From NCBI GenBank assembly GCA_036245525.1, contig BTPG01000007.1, positions 123,625,117 to 123,689,116 of the forward strand: a stretch of DNA of 64,000 nucleotides, written 5' to 3'. The stretch comes from Semisulcospira habei. Lineage: Eukaryota > Mollusca > Gastropoda > Semisulcospiridae. Position 1 is the stretch's first letter. Each line of letters begins with the position of its first letter. Below, one piece after another: positions 18,001 to 25,509 of the stretch. Both the position numbers and the translations under genes were made by a program. The notes under the pieces were generated by a model. That model had not been told where the DNA came from, ran no database searches, and saw only the letters and a program-made list of their open reading frames with translations.

Positions 18001-19413
18001 CAGCCGCAAGCACCACTCTCTAGTCCAGGCGCTGAATCCTTCATGCTGCCCGCGTGTCCCCCGATGTTCGAATTCAATGCTGGCATGCTGGAGCGTTCCC
18101 AAAACACGCCGCCAGCACGTGGAACACTTGGCGCTATCCGGGGCATGAACGCACCATCTGCAGCTGAATATGACATGCCTGCTACATGCACACAACGCAG
18201 GCCGAGGGGTTTTCCTTACCAATACCCGTACCAATACCCTTATCAGTACCAATACCCTGGCATTCCGCAAAATACTTGGGAAGCCTATCAGTGGAACACG
18301 CCCTCAGGATTAGGCACACCAATACAGTGCAGTGGCTTCAGTGAGGATTATCCCTGGAGTGTCACGGCTGGACCTAACACTCCCGAAACACCACCCCTTA
18401 CCCCCTTGACGTCTAAAGGCATTTTCAGAACATTGTCGAGTTCGAATCTAACAGCCTCCGGAACTGACACGAGACTGGAGTCGGACACAACCAGAACTCT
18501 CTCAGACATTCAAGGAACAAACGGCGCAAGAACGTCCGACGCGCTGGGTAAGTCTGCGTTCCCTACCGCATCCCACGTGTTTACATTCCAGAGTCCCTTT
18601 GACTCTGCCCACACTACCGCAGTTAACCCCCTTGTACATGCAGCTACCGGTACTGTAAACAGTGCTGTAAACAGTACCGGTAGCACCATGCTCAAGGGGG
18701 ATACTGCTCTCACCTCCCATAGTACACCTCTCTCTGTTGTACCCGGAGTGGCCCTGCCCCATAGTAAAGAGGCACTCGATTCTGCTCTTCACTCTTCAAA
18801 CGTTCAACTGCCTCCGAACTTACCTCAGAAGACATCTGGTCTCACCGCATCTGAGAAGATGGCGTCCAAAATGAAATCTCTTAGATCCAATGCTCACTTT
18901 TGCCCTGAAGAGCTAAGGCGGAAACTGATGGCGCTAAAAGATGGTTCTAGGGGCATGTCCCGCCTTCCTGGTGCAAGCTTCGCCCCCTCTGTCCCCGCCG
19001 TCTGTCGAGGTGGTGGTGAATCTAACGGAATGGGCTTCCCCTCACTCGTGGACACCGCCAGAACGAACGAAGGCTTTTGTTGGTCCACGGGAACAGCCAA
19101 CCAACGTTTTCCACCTTTCATGGAAACTCCCACAGCCTACGATCAGTTCGCGCGTCCAGCTTACCCCTTTGTGCATGCAGCCACCGGTGCTTGGAACAGT
19201 ACCAGTAGCTTTATGGGCGCGGGGGTAGTCATGGAGACTCCCAAAGTTAATACCGATCACATGCTGCCACGCAGGCTAACGGCCGCGGAGCGCGCTCAGA
19301 CGTGGACGATCAGGATCTCGCACTGGATCCTGACTCAGCCTTTTCACGACCCGTGTTCGCACGACATGCCGGAACAGTCAGACTTTTCCTTGCCTCAGGA
19401 TGACTCGCAGTGA
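8795..19413 (+). CDS. giant trypsin-like serine peptidase with long disordered C-terminal region (multi-exon gene)
   Basis: Reconstructed coding blocks: 8795-8851, 9504-9689, 9962-15475 and 15553-19413. All junctions are phase 0 with GT/AG borders. The sum is 9618 nt, about 3205 residues. The N-terminal domain fits a chymotrypsin-fold (PA clan) peptidase: GGTGFAYHV at the end of block 2, then TSMHVLYNVEEA with the likely catalytic His (residue about 87), TEDYTIITC with the likely Asp (about 131), AHPNGGEKAFSVG (about 307-319), and THGCSGAPV with the likely nucleophile Ser (about 476). Asp to Ser spans about 345 residues because of two large insertions, one containing a hairpin element. No signal peptide is evident at MLGRPQPTRG, so an intracellular location is likely (inference). 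The rest is Ser/Thr/Gln-rich with internal repeats and no domain I recognise. The peptidase assignment is by motif reading. The role of the 2700-residue tail is unknown. Confidence 0.75.
8986..9238. mobile_element. family A element with long poly-T tract
   Basis: Core AGAGGCATAGATCCTCATGA and inverse (9135-9195). Right end GGCAGTGAAGGAGTTAA. A T tract of about 36 nt lies in the left flank. Intronic. Confidence 0.8.
9504..9689 (+). CDS. peptidase-domain exon, giant gene
   Basis: The acceptor TTTTTCCAG precedes it and the donor AAG|GTGAGC follows. It has 62 codons in phase 0. It encodes PEDLPEGWRHQETVDV at the start and the glycine-rich GGTGFAYHV near the end, typical of the first strand of trypsin-like peptidases. 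Confidence 0.8.
9962..15475 (+). CDS. giant coding exon (catalytic triad and Ser/Thr-rich tail)
   Basis: The acceptor TTGATCCAG precedes 9962. It is 5514 nt, 1838 codons, open throughout. It carries the likely catalytic His (CAC 9977-9979), Asp (GAC 10109-10111), HPNG loop (from 10640) and Ser (AGT 11144-11146). After the peptidase domain it is low-complexity and rich in Ser, Thr, Asp and Glu. Five palindromic segments lie inside it (10419, 10946, 12389, 12800, 14752) without breaking the frame. Confidence 0.8.
10419..10488 (+). mobile_element. family C hairpin, in-frame in coding exon
   Basis: It is bounded by TTAA at 10419-10422 and 10485-10488, a net insert of 66 nt (22 codons). The arms read CCCCCTTGTACATGCAGCC and their near-inverse, with a GGTAC-rich centre. 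It encodes NPLVHAATGTVYGTG. It lies in the insertion between the catalytic Asp and the HPNG loop. Confidence 0.85.
10946..11011 (+). repeat. 66-nt imperfect hairpin in coding exon
   Basis: The left arm begins GTGGGTGATGC and the right arm ends GGCATCGCCCAC. The inner arms AAGTGTTG and CAACACTT flank a six-base loop. It is in frame, within the acidic insert before the catalytic Ser. A single copy was seen, so its family is unknown. Confidence 0.65.
11242..11560 (+). repeat. two-fold Cys-rich internal protein repeat
   Basis: Two successive segments of about 55 residues share the pattern TCFAP, then a CxSQxISA motif (CISQPISAS and CSSQSISAK), then a Cys-Glu/Ala-Glu end. This points to an old coding duplication after the peptidase domain, distinct from the hairpin insertions. 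Confidence 0.6.
12389..12455 (+). repeat. hairpin in coding exon (GTAGGCAGGCAGCAT arms)
   Basis: The arms GTAGGCAGGCAGCAT and ATGCTGCCTGCCTAC flank imperfect inner arms (GTCAG...CTGAC) around AATTGGCC. The frame stays open. Only copy seen in the window. Confidence 0.75.
12800..12859 (+). mobile_element. family F hairpin in coding exon
   Basis: 60 nt (20 codons) with ends CACACTGATTACC and GGTAACCAGTGTG and a nearly perfect inner palindrome centred on ACGCGT. It shares its CACACTGGTT ends with noncoding copies near 27221 and 53797. Confidence 0.8.
13850..14110 (+). repeat. degenerate 14-17-residue coding repeat
   Basis: Successive segments follow a loose pattern of Thr-Ser-Asp, a charged stretch with Glu, then Leu-x-Leu/Thr-Lys-Thr (for example NTSDLVHENSLLLK and KTSDSENEQTVTLK). 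About five to six decayed units. Function unknown. Confidence 0.5.
14752..14799 (+). repeat. 48-nt near-perfect palindrome in coding exon
   Basis: TCGACACGA and TCGTGTCGA outer arms and CAGTCAGCTTCG and CGAAGCTGACTG inner arms meet at a GCTAGC-like centre with almost no loop. 16 codons in frame. Single copy in the window. Confidence 0.8.
15476..15552 (+). other. candidate 77-nt intron joining the two giant ORFs
   Basis: The donor CCAG|GTAGAC and acceptor GGCACAG|GCC are both phase 0. Removal of 77 nt moves frame 2 to frame 1, exactly what is needed to fuse the 1903-codon and 1389-codon ORFs, which overlap at 15244-15565. A CTCAC branch-like site lies inside. The polypyrimidine tract is weak. 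Alternatives are a true frameshift, a sequence error, or two genes. Confidence 0.5.
15553..19413 (+). CDS. second giant coding exon, C-terminal part, ends at TGA
   Basis: It has 1286 codons plus stop and is open throughout. It is read in a frame one lower than the preceding exon, reconciled by removing 15476-15552. The protein is Ser/Pro/Gln-rich with Tyr-Gln-Tyr-Pro repeats and a 38-residue tandem duplication. It holds five hairpin segments (16111, 16577, 16991, 18623, 19160). No recognised domain. Confidence 0.75.
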   Translation, partial: AFQLNALSMANPFLLLGGPLAMAMLQKQNTLSVMEQNKQQTVHTRIQTSGTTFGTQRDTPSESGRSVTVPNKRKTPARLNRFMGVDENMNHKDANGCSSHFSFEFDAEGSLLFSRPEAPPEPYQGPTIHRELEVDLSQRQFPSSEAQWSLHDFMMGDGDEDSDDVLYAQLARRRCVRRPESTQPQDHTGYLSRSSTHEMRRGSSEVPSVREASLDVVPVKLKDFHDMAMKDNVSDDDPSDVDLNLIQASLRSFIQYDEASQDSYMQRYLGGCADHSGLSVSRQSSLDSHESCNHRTDGQHGFHEIVSDEDVSCYSEPVQDSYSQMYLQMHDQYQKEKKIRSSRGIDSHEPPQSAGAREDLCLLQPSVDFHQLQNVLSLLQRDAGNLTMPDDASQYGGEAQGLYTQASLHSCNQRQGPSVERHLSVHMQGLQSQRPAVRRTFHDMRDTRGMTLGRGRSVHVRSDFPAHVSGHRLGQSQNFVNPLVHTATGTVNSTGGFMHKRVMPQIHAASVTSSSVSHQSYFTDEDVVDVVLEMGPGFNLDNSDVPSSVADNQSASSHQALGSSFRHPIAHSHLGAPLDPMMFMADCMMFRPPGSLPSAPESPSWPAPGQFLRPQGERRLSQIAASSQNNPFASRDNQSCIATRTRHSTETNILTSQDRPVICEQPVSMRKLHNGSTPSSRKSSPLTSGSQPIPRISSSRPSLYSLHRPASTQQRFSASGLNPLAPAFIPIPRISSSRPSLYSLHRPASTQQRFPASGLNPLAPAFIPSKQLTERCESTGCTAMNLLADVASAAGSSPSSVRLAEELSMSVTVTSAQPQAPLSSPGAESFMLPACPPMFEFNAGMLERSQNTPPARGTLGAIRGMNAPSAAEYDMPATCTQRRPRGFPYQYPYQYPYQYQYPGIPQNTWEAYQWNTPSGLGTPIQCSGFSEDYPWSVTAGPNTPETPPLTPLTSKGIFRTLSSSNLTASGTDTRLESDTTRTLSDIQGTNGARTSDALGKSAFPTASHVFTFQSPFDSAHTTAVNPLVHAATGTVNSAVNSTGSTMLKGDTALTSHSTPLSVVPGVALPHSKEALDSALHSSNVQLPPNLPQKTSGLTASEKMASKMKSLRSNAHFCPEELRRKLMALKDGSRGMSRLPGASFAPSVPAVCRGGGESNGMGFPSLVDTARTNEGFCWSTGTANQRFPPFMETPTAYDQFARPAYPFVHAATGAWNSTSSFMGAGVVMETPKVNTDHMLPRRLTAAERAQTWTIRISHWILTQPFHDPCSHDMPEQSDFSLPQDDSQ
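16111..16179 (+). mobile_element. family F-like hairpin in coding exon
   Basis: 69 nt (23 codons) with ends CACACTGGTTACC and GGTACCCAGTGTG. The inner arms CTCGATCC and GGATCGAG are separated by a loop of about 20 nt. In frame in the second giant exon. Confidence 0.75.
16577..16641 (+). mobile_element. family A hairpin core in coding exon
   Basis: CAAGAGGCATAGATTC on the left and GATCTATGCCTCTTG on the right, with AGCCCCCGC/GCGGGGGCT around ATCT. It is translated as [10 protein letters not shown] followed by SAGAREDLCLLQ. The usual TTAA-bounded flanks of family A are absent here; only the core is present. Confidence 0.85.
16991..17060 (+). mobile_element. family C hairpin, in-frame in coding exon
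   Basis: Boundaries TCAA (16991) and TTAT (17057) correspond to decayed TTAA sites 66 nt apart. It encodes NPLVHTATGTVNSTGG, in the same codon phase as the 10419 copy. Confidence 0.85.
17626..17853 (+). repeat. 114-bp coding tandem duplication (2 x 38 codons)
   Basis: Copies 17626-17739 and 17740-17853 differ at only two positions that I can see (one Ser/Pro change in RFSASG versus RFPASG and one silent C/T). In-frame and recent. Confidence 0.9.
18213..18264 (+). repeat. Tyr-Gln-Tyr-Pro coding microrepeat
   Basis: Repeats of TACCAATACCC encode YQYPYQYPYQYQYP. A low-complexity segment of the disordered region. Confidence 0.75.
18623..18704 (+). mobile_element. family C hairpin with 12-nt loop duplication, in coding exon
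   Basis: TTAA at 18623 and a decayed site at 18701 are 78 nt apart (66 + 12). The extra 12 nt duplicate GTAAACAGTGCT-like loop sequence, so the length stays a multiple of three. It encodes NPLVHAATGTVNSAVNSTGS. Confidence 0.85.
19160..19229 (+). mobile_element. decayed family C hairpin near the C terminus
   Basis: Substitution-only alignment to the 10419 copy keeps the 66-nt spacing. It encodes PFVHAATGAWNSTSSFM. The boundary TTAA sites are mutated, so this may be an old insertion. Confidence 0.7.
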
Positions 19414-19441
19414 AGCAGTTCAGACCACCGTCGCGAGCAGT

Positions 19442-19512
19442 GTGTGTGCTGGTCTGTGATTTTGAACCTTACGGCCCAAGGGCCGTAAGGTGCAAAATCA
19501 GAGACCAGCACA
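19442..19512 (+). mobile_element. family E hairpin in the 3' UTR of the giant gene
   Basis: GTGTGCTGGTCTGTGATTTT and its inverse flank CCTTACGGCC/GGCCGTAAGG. It starts 29 nt after the stop codon, so the mature mRNA would carry this stem. Confidence 0.85.
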
Positions 19513-19550
19513 CTATGTTATCTTTCATAACTTTTTTGAAAAAATTATTG

Positions 19551-19620
19551 TATTGAATTTGATTGTATTGTATTTTATTTTCGATGTTATTGTATTGTAT
19601 TGTATTGTATTGTATTTTTT
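19551..19620 (+). repeat. TATTG microsatellite
   Basis: Repeated TTGTA/TATTG pentamers with interruptions, in the likely 3' UTR of the giant gene. Confidence 0.8.
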
Positions 19621-19755
19621 TAACGTGAATTGATTTAAAGGTGTCAACCTCATCTGTTCCAAAATGACTACTCATATGGTATTAGTGAAACAGAAGAGTT
19701 GCAAACTAGAAAGCCGCTACAAATCTTTCTTTCTTTTTTTTTTTCTTTTATTAAA

Positions 19756-19761
19756 AATAAA
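19756..19761 (+). promoter_or_regulatory. candidate poly(A) signal AATAAA, giant gene
   Basis: The first canonical AATAAA after the TGA at 19411-19413, about 345 nt downstream. Plausible 3' end. No cleavage data. Confidence 0.4.
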
Positions 19762-20189
19762 AGCTTACTCGATCGACCACAGCTTGTGTTGATGAGGTCA
19801 TGTAGGTCACGTCATAGCATAGAAAAACATTTTAGTTGGGAGTTCATTTGGACTGGGTTTTTAAAAAAATTAAAATCATGCTACTATTTTTTACATCTCT
19901 TTTTATTCAAAATGCAGTGTTCATAATCACGTAAACTGACATTCTGTAGTTTGGAAACTGTACTACGCTTGTTCGTTTGTTGTTGATAACGATGAAACAG
20001 TTTTTGTTGGAAACGCATATTTGTACACTGTTACACGATTGTCTTACTTTTAAATTAGGCATTGTATCGATAAGAAAACACTCATGAAAAATATTATTTG
20101 TGATCCTTGCTAATTCTATGTTCGTAAGTATTTTTTAATCAGACCGAAACACTGAGCTTGAGGATGTGCCTTTAAACACTACAGCGGAA

Positions 20190-20330
20190 CATGGATCGAT
20201 CATCGGACCTATAAGTTCAAGGGTAGTGCGAAATCAGGCACTATCCAAGAACTTTCTTGGACGATCACCTCACGCGCGTGTTGCCACGCGCGTGAGGTGG
20301 ATCGTCTATGAAAGTGTAAAAGGGTAGTTC
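20190..20330. mobile_element. family B relative carrying a GCGCGTG palindrome
   Basis: ATGGATCGATCATCGG is family B-like, but the core is GACGATCACCTCACGCGCGTG with its inverse (20251-20312). Confidence 0.65.
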
Positions 20331-20410
20331 CGAGTCATAAAGAGACGTCTCAGATTTACGATGCTCTGGCAAATCTGTCTGTGAAAGCAGCACACAGCGT
20401 TCCTTCTGTG

Positions 20411-20480
20411 TGTGAAAAGCAAGATTTTCTTTATATTGCAGTGGAAGTACTGCTTTTCACAAAAGTTGGCTTAGTCTTAT
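20411..20480. mobile_element. family H hairpin, decayed
   Basis: GAAAAGCAAGATTTTCTTTA and CTGCTTTTCACAAAAGTTGG, as in the copy at 35919. Confidence 0.55.
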
Positions 20481-20626
20481 GCTTTCGCCGGGCAGAAATC
20501 GGATAGTAAAAATTTGGATGAAAAAGATTTGTTATGATTATTTGGTGGGGGGGGGGGGGGGGGGGTAGGGTTGGGTGGAGTGATGATCAGCGCAAGTGGA
20601 GATTTATCATCTAGCGAATTTTTAGA

Positions 20627-20840
20627 TTAACCCATTAAACTCCACGACCTCATTTTAGAAATCGTGGAAGTTTTACCTAAAGACGACTTGCCATCTGCAG
20701 GAGATGTATCGACCATGATAATTTAAGGGTAGTGCCAGATGAGCTTGGCGCCTTCAGGCGCCAAGCTCATCTGGCACTATCCTTGAATCGTCATGGTCAA
20801 TTCATCCCCTGCTGTAGGGTGTTGGGGCTAAATGGGTTAA
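20627..20840. mobile_element. family B TTAA element
   Basis: TTAA-bounded; core AGTGCCAGATGAGCTTGGCG and inverse CGCCAAGCTCATCTGGCACT. Confidence 0.9.
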
Positions 20841-21352
20841 AATATCGTTTAGAACGTTTGTGGTTAACTCTTTCGGGACGTGCCGTCTCCAATGTGTTAC
20901 ATAGCGGTCTTCTCTCCCCCTTAATCGTTTTACTTTATAAAAGGTTAAAACTGAGCCGGTGATATGTAAACAAGTAACGCAATATTTGTATGATCATTTT
21001 GGTTTCCTTGTTCCTGTAATTTTGCTAACTGTGATGGCGATATTGAAAAGCTTAAAATTGTCTGCGTGTGTAGAATATAAAACCATGAAAGAAACGGCAA
21101 GTACGGAATTATACGTGATGGTGTCAGCCACAGAGGTTGGGGTATATAATCTTCACGAAGTGCCGCTTCAGCGAACCAAATATATTTCTTCTCCAGTCTG
21201 TTCACTAACAAAGACGCAGAGAAACAGAAAATAAATTGTACGTTGATACACATTGTGAAAATACATTTGTCTACCCCGGGTTGCTGTGTTATACACAGAG
21301 AGAGAGAGAGAGAGAGTGCGAGTGAGTCTTTGCGCGTGTGTGTTGCTTTAGA

Positions 21353-21563
21353 TTAACCCATTATGCCACAGGGTCGAAATCTCCAAATTTTGGAGTTGTC
21401 TTCTAAAGGCTGAATTACAATTCAGAACAGATTGACCATGATAGGTCAAAGGTGGTTCCAGAATAGCTTGGCGCCCATGGGCGCCAAGCTATTCTAGCAC
21501 CACCCTTTAACTATCATGGTCCACCCATATCTTGCTGTGGTGTGGCGGGGCTAAATGAGTGAA
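21353..21563. mobile_element. family B' element
   Basis: TTAACCCATTATGCCAC left; core GAATAGCTTGGCGCC and inverse. The right edge TGAA is a decayed TTAA. Confidence 0.85.
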
Positions 21564-21801
21564 CAACTAAACAAATAACCTTAAACCGCACACAGCTACA
21601 CGCGCGCGCCCACGCACACAGAAGAGAGAGAGAAACACAGGTATACAAACCATGAGTACACAGTCTGGGTGTTAAGGGTTTAATGTAATCACAAAACGAG
21701 CCATACAAAAATAAAATAAAAATCTATCACGAAACGGAAATACGAAAATCATCATATTCACCACTCGCAGCAGATAAACCAGTCGTTCCAACCTTGTCAT
21801 C

Positions 21802-22016
21802 TTAACTCGTTCTACCCCAACACCGAAATCCTTCAATTTTGCCGTTGTCCTCTGAAGACTGCATTGCAGTGCAGGACACAGATCGAGCATGATAGTTCAA
21901 GGGTGATGCCAGAATAGCTTGGCGCCCATGGGCGCCAAGCTATTCTGGCATCACCCTTGGAACTATTATGGTCGATCCTTACCTTGCTGTGGTGTGTCTG
22001 GGGTAGAATGAGTTAA
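21802..22016. mobile_element. family B' TTAA element
   Basis: TTAACTCGTTCTACCCC left, GGGGTAGAATGAGTTAA right, near-perfect core around GGCGCCCATGGGCGCC. Confidence 0.9.
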
Positions 22017-22228
22017 GTGAACAAAGTGTTCTGTATTCCCCCCCCCCCCCCCCCCCCCAAATATTTGCTCTTTAATATTCAGATGTGTCTGACAAATAAG
22101 TAACATGTCTATTTTAAAATATCTCAAACATTTTTAATATAGTGTAAAACAAATATTCCAATATTTATTTATTTGTGAGACCGGTAAAACAGTCCGTGTA
22201 ATTGTCATGGATGGGAGACAAAAGTGAG

Positions 22229-22392
22229 GTTCCGTTTACGCCGCACGACTCGAACGAGACCGCAGTCAACGGCGGATAACCAGTATTCCTCCCGGAGATG
22301 CTCGAGTGTTGCCTATGCTTTTGGTAGAAGCTGGCTATTCGCCGTGATTTCGCTCTCCTTCGCTGTTGGGGAGTCGCTCGGCGTAAACGCGA
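22229..22392. mobile_element. TIR element, TTTACGCCG family
   Basis: Ends GTTTACGCCGCACGACTC and GAGTCGCTCGGCGTAAAC are inverted. The internal GGCGGATAACCAG/CTGGCTATTCGCC also pairs. A relative lies near 39215. Confidence 0.65.
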
Positions 22393-22495
22393 CCTCTCTA
22401 GAATCTGACAGCCGTTCGACGAGTGTCGGCAACATCATTCAAGGCGTCCCCCTTCAATAGCTACGGAAGTGTCGTTTGGCGTTGCGCACAGTCCG

Positions 22496-22556
22496 TTGGC
22501 CTGTGATTTTGGACCTTGCGGCTTTCAGCCGCAAGGTCCAAAATTGCAGACCAGCA
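22496..22556. mobile_element. family E hairpin
   Basis: TGGCCTGTGATTTTGGACCT and AGGTCCAAAATTGCAGACCA around GCGGCTTTCAGCCGC. Confidence 0.85.
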
Positions 22557-22855
22557 GATATATGCGGACTAATTCCATTTAGAAACGTTTCTGTGGTTAT
22601 AACCGTTGCTTGACAAAAAGACACCCGATATAAATCTACACTGAACGAAAATGAGTAGGCGGGGGGGGGGGGGGGGGGGGGGATGATGCTCTAAAATCGT
22701 GACGAGTAAATGGCATTTTTTCCGTTCTCTGCTTCGTGATTGCATCTTTTTTTTTTATCCTCGTGATCCGTGAAAGCCAAAATGAGATTTTCGTGATCTG
22801 TGATGGTTATTCCCCCCCCCTTCTTCCCCCCTCCCCCCTTCTCCCCCCCCCCCCC

Positions 22856-22915
22856 CGGCCGTGAGATGGCCTTAGTTGCCTGCTCGGCGTTAAACCCAAA
22901 TAACTAACTAACCCC
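22856..22915 (-). mobile_element. SINE-like fragment
   Basis: GAGATGGCCTTAGTTGCC and CTCGGCGTTAAACCCAAATA, also at 42581 and, inverted, at 43002. An AACTAACTAACC tail. Confidence 0.65.
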
Positions 22916-22954
22916 CCCCCCCCCACCCCCAAGCATATCAACTCGACTAGTCGG

Positions 22955-23285
22955 TTGGTTGGTTGTACATTGCTTAGCCCATTTAACCGCAAAGCCACAT
23001 TTCGCAGATTTTGGAAGTGTCATCCGACGACCATGTACTAGTTGCAGGAGATGGGTCGACCATGATAATTCAAGGGTAGTGCCAGATGTCAGGCGCCAAG
23101 CTAATCTGGCACTACCCTTGAATTATCATGGTCAATCTATCTCCTGCTATAGCGCGTCGGGGCTAACTGGATTAACGTCACCAACAGACAGATTAACAGA
23201 CATCAACAAGACTTTCTTAGGGCGTACTTGCGCCGCACGTGAAAATAATTTATTAATGTATGTCGCCAGACCTTGTAAAATATGA
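22955..23285 (+). mobile_element. SINE-like repeat split by a family B element
   Basis: GGTTGGTTGTACATTGCTTA stops at 22977 and resumes as AACGTCACCAACAG after 23172. ATGTATGTCGCCAGACC follows. Intact relatives at 40698 and 48409 show the unsplit TTGCTTAACGTC. Confidence 0.75.
22974..23175. mobile_element. family B TTAA element inserted in a SINE
   Basis: Left edge TTAG and right edge TTAA. Core AAGGGTAGTGCCAGAT and CTAATCTGGCACTACCCTT; part of the left centre is deleted. Confidence 0.85.
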
Positions 23286-23800
23286 ACAACTAAAGTAAGC
23301 ATTGTGCAACGATACACAAGCAGCTGTTGCCATGGTTACTATTCCTGTCTATAAAGGTTACTTATCACAGTGCTTCATGATTTAAAGTGGCGTCGCCTCA
23401 ACTACAACGTAAAAAAAAAAAAAAAATGCACATGAGTCAATACTTTGCAGGCTATGAACACAAAACATTTGCTAACGGCGATATTTGCATTTAAAGCACC
23501 CTCCCTCGTATACTGAACACCTTTCTCAAAAAGAAAAAAAATAACAACATAACTTTTTTTAAAAAAAGTACAAACGCATAGAAAAACCAAAGACCCAGTG
23601 TGGTTTCAATAAGCTGTGTTGTCTTTTCAAAGCGTATTATTTCTTTCTTTGTGGGTGTTTTCTTTCCATTTCACATGCTTGGTAGTCGCCATGCACTGCA
23701 CGAGTTGCTTGGCGATTCATCTGAGAGCTGCCATACTGCGCGTCCTGCCACTTCCTCTGCTAATTTGAGAAGGGCATGGGGGCCAGAGCACAGTCTCCGT

Positions 23801-23862
23801 TGCGCCAGCCACTAAACAAGCTGCTCCGCTGTTGCGGAGCACCTTGCTTAGTGGCTGGCGCA
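23801..23862. repeat. GC-rich hairpin
   Basis: TGCGCCAGCCACTAAACAAG and its inverse around GCTCCGCTGTTGCGGAGC. No TTAA. No other copy seen. Confidence 0.8.
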
Positions 23863-24206
23863 GGACTGGCCTCACTCATGTAACTGGTCCGCCGATAGCG
23901 GCCTTAGCTGAGCCGTGGATGCTTGTGCACGGGCAAACTAGGTCCCGCCCCGATGTCTGCTTTCGGACATGTTGCTCATCGGCGGACAGAATTAGTTTCA
24001 AGGCGCGAGGTATGGCCGCTTTCTGGCGATAAACATTGGAGCACGTATAACAAAGCGATTCACTTTTCACGCAAGCGATGCGCTAAATGAAAGCCCGGTA
24101 CTTAACAAAATTAATACAGTATAGGTTTAAGCTCGATTGTTACTGACTTCAAATTAATTCAAATTATTTTGAAGAAGGTAAAAATTGCACGTTACAAAAA
24201 GAAGTG

Positions 24207-24258
24207 GATTGTGAGCCCGGGCACACATGCAATATCGCATGTTTGTCCGGGCTTTTAA
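24207..24258. mobile_element. family J hairpin
   Basis: AGCCCGGGCACACATGC and GCATGTTTGTCCGGGCTTTT around AATATC. A relative lies at 39515. Confidence 0.7.
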
Positions 24259-24332
24259 ACCGTTACATCCTGAGGCTGATTTTTTTTTTAAAAATGTGCT
24301 TATTGGCTTGTGAAGGCTACATTACAGATAGG

Positions 24333-24469
24333 AGATAGATCAAGCAGTATAGTTCAAGGTTCGTGCCAGAATAGCTTGGCTCCTCAGGCGCCAAGCTATT
24401 CTGGCACCACCCTTGAACTATCACAGTAAAAAAGATTTCAAGCAATAGTGTTGAGGATGAAAGGGTTAA
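24333..24469. mobile_element. family B hairpin
   Basis: GTGCCAGAATAGCTTGGC and inverse. Right end GATGAAAGGGTTAA; left TTAA not found. Confidence 0.75.
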
Positions 24470-24555
24470 TCCACTGTTTTTGATGAAACACGTGCAATTT
24501 TTACCTACTTCTGATTTCCGAATATCGTCGATTACCCAGACACCACACTCCAGTG

Positions 24556-24668
24556 ACAGGTCGATCTACCATGATAGTTCAAGGGTAATGCCAGGTTAGC
24601 TTGGCGCCTGAATAGGCGTCAAGCTAATCTGGCACTACCCTTGAACTATCATGGCTGATCAATTTCCT
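24556..24668. mobile_element. family B hairpin core
   Basis: CCATGATAGTTCAAGGGTAA and its inverse around GCGCCTGAATAGGCGTC. No TTAA edges. Confidence 0.75.
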
Positions 24669-25410
24669 ACAGCCGGTACGTCCTTACTGGCACCCAGATA
24701 ACCGTTATTATGTGAATGAGATACATGCTTGTGGTCAAGTGCACACGGAGTATAATATCGACTTAAAGACTATGTCTATGAATTTATATATATGATCTTC
24801 GTGTTAATGACCCTTGTATATATAGGTGCCGTGCAATCCTGGAACAGTTTAATCATTGCATTTTGCATTTGTTCAGACGGACAGCGTTGCACAGCTGAAA
24901 TAATGCGTTGGAAGAAAATTCAGCGGTAATGCAATGTACGCTAAATGTATCTGTTGGAAAACGTCATGGAACTGAGGCAGCTAATATCTTTTAGGTCACG
25001 TCGTCACATCCTGTTAAAATACAACTGTAGTGCGTTGAACCAAGAAAGTTGAAGATTTAACATTCACACAACAAGTTCAAGAGTATGGTCGGATTGGAGT
25101 TGACAGTTGAAGATTTGAGATTCACATGATTCGACCCGAACTGTAAGCCATGATCAGTTTAAGGGCAGTGCCTGATTAGCTTAGGAAGAGTTCAATGGAA
25201 GTACATGTGGTAAGCTTGGTGCACAGGGCTGATGCGCTTCGCGGTAAAACAAAAGGTCATCGGGCGGACCTCGGCATGAACCGGCCTGCGCAGACTTACA
25301 CGATAAAAGCCGACGTCGGTTCGAGGGCATGAAGACTGGTTTTGGCACTCCCCTATATGCTCACTTCCGGTATAACACTTGGTCCGGCCAGGGCCCAGTG
25401 AGCCGAGACC

Positions 25411-25476
25411 CTCAGGCCGACGATAGCCGCAGTTGGCCCGCGCACGAACCAACTGTGGCCGGCGTCGGCCCGAAGA
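25411..25476. repeat. GC-rich inverted repeat
   Basis: GGCCGACGATAGCCGCAGTT and AACTGTGGCCGGCGTCGGCC around a short GC-rich loop. Single copy in the window. Confidence 0.6.
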
Positions 25477-25509
25477 CCTTGTGCTCAAAGGTAACACTCG
25501 CAGCATTAA

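Noticed and set aside
22224..22460. 78-codon ORF with Arg-rich start
   Set aside because: Lies within an inverted-repeat element (22229-22392).
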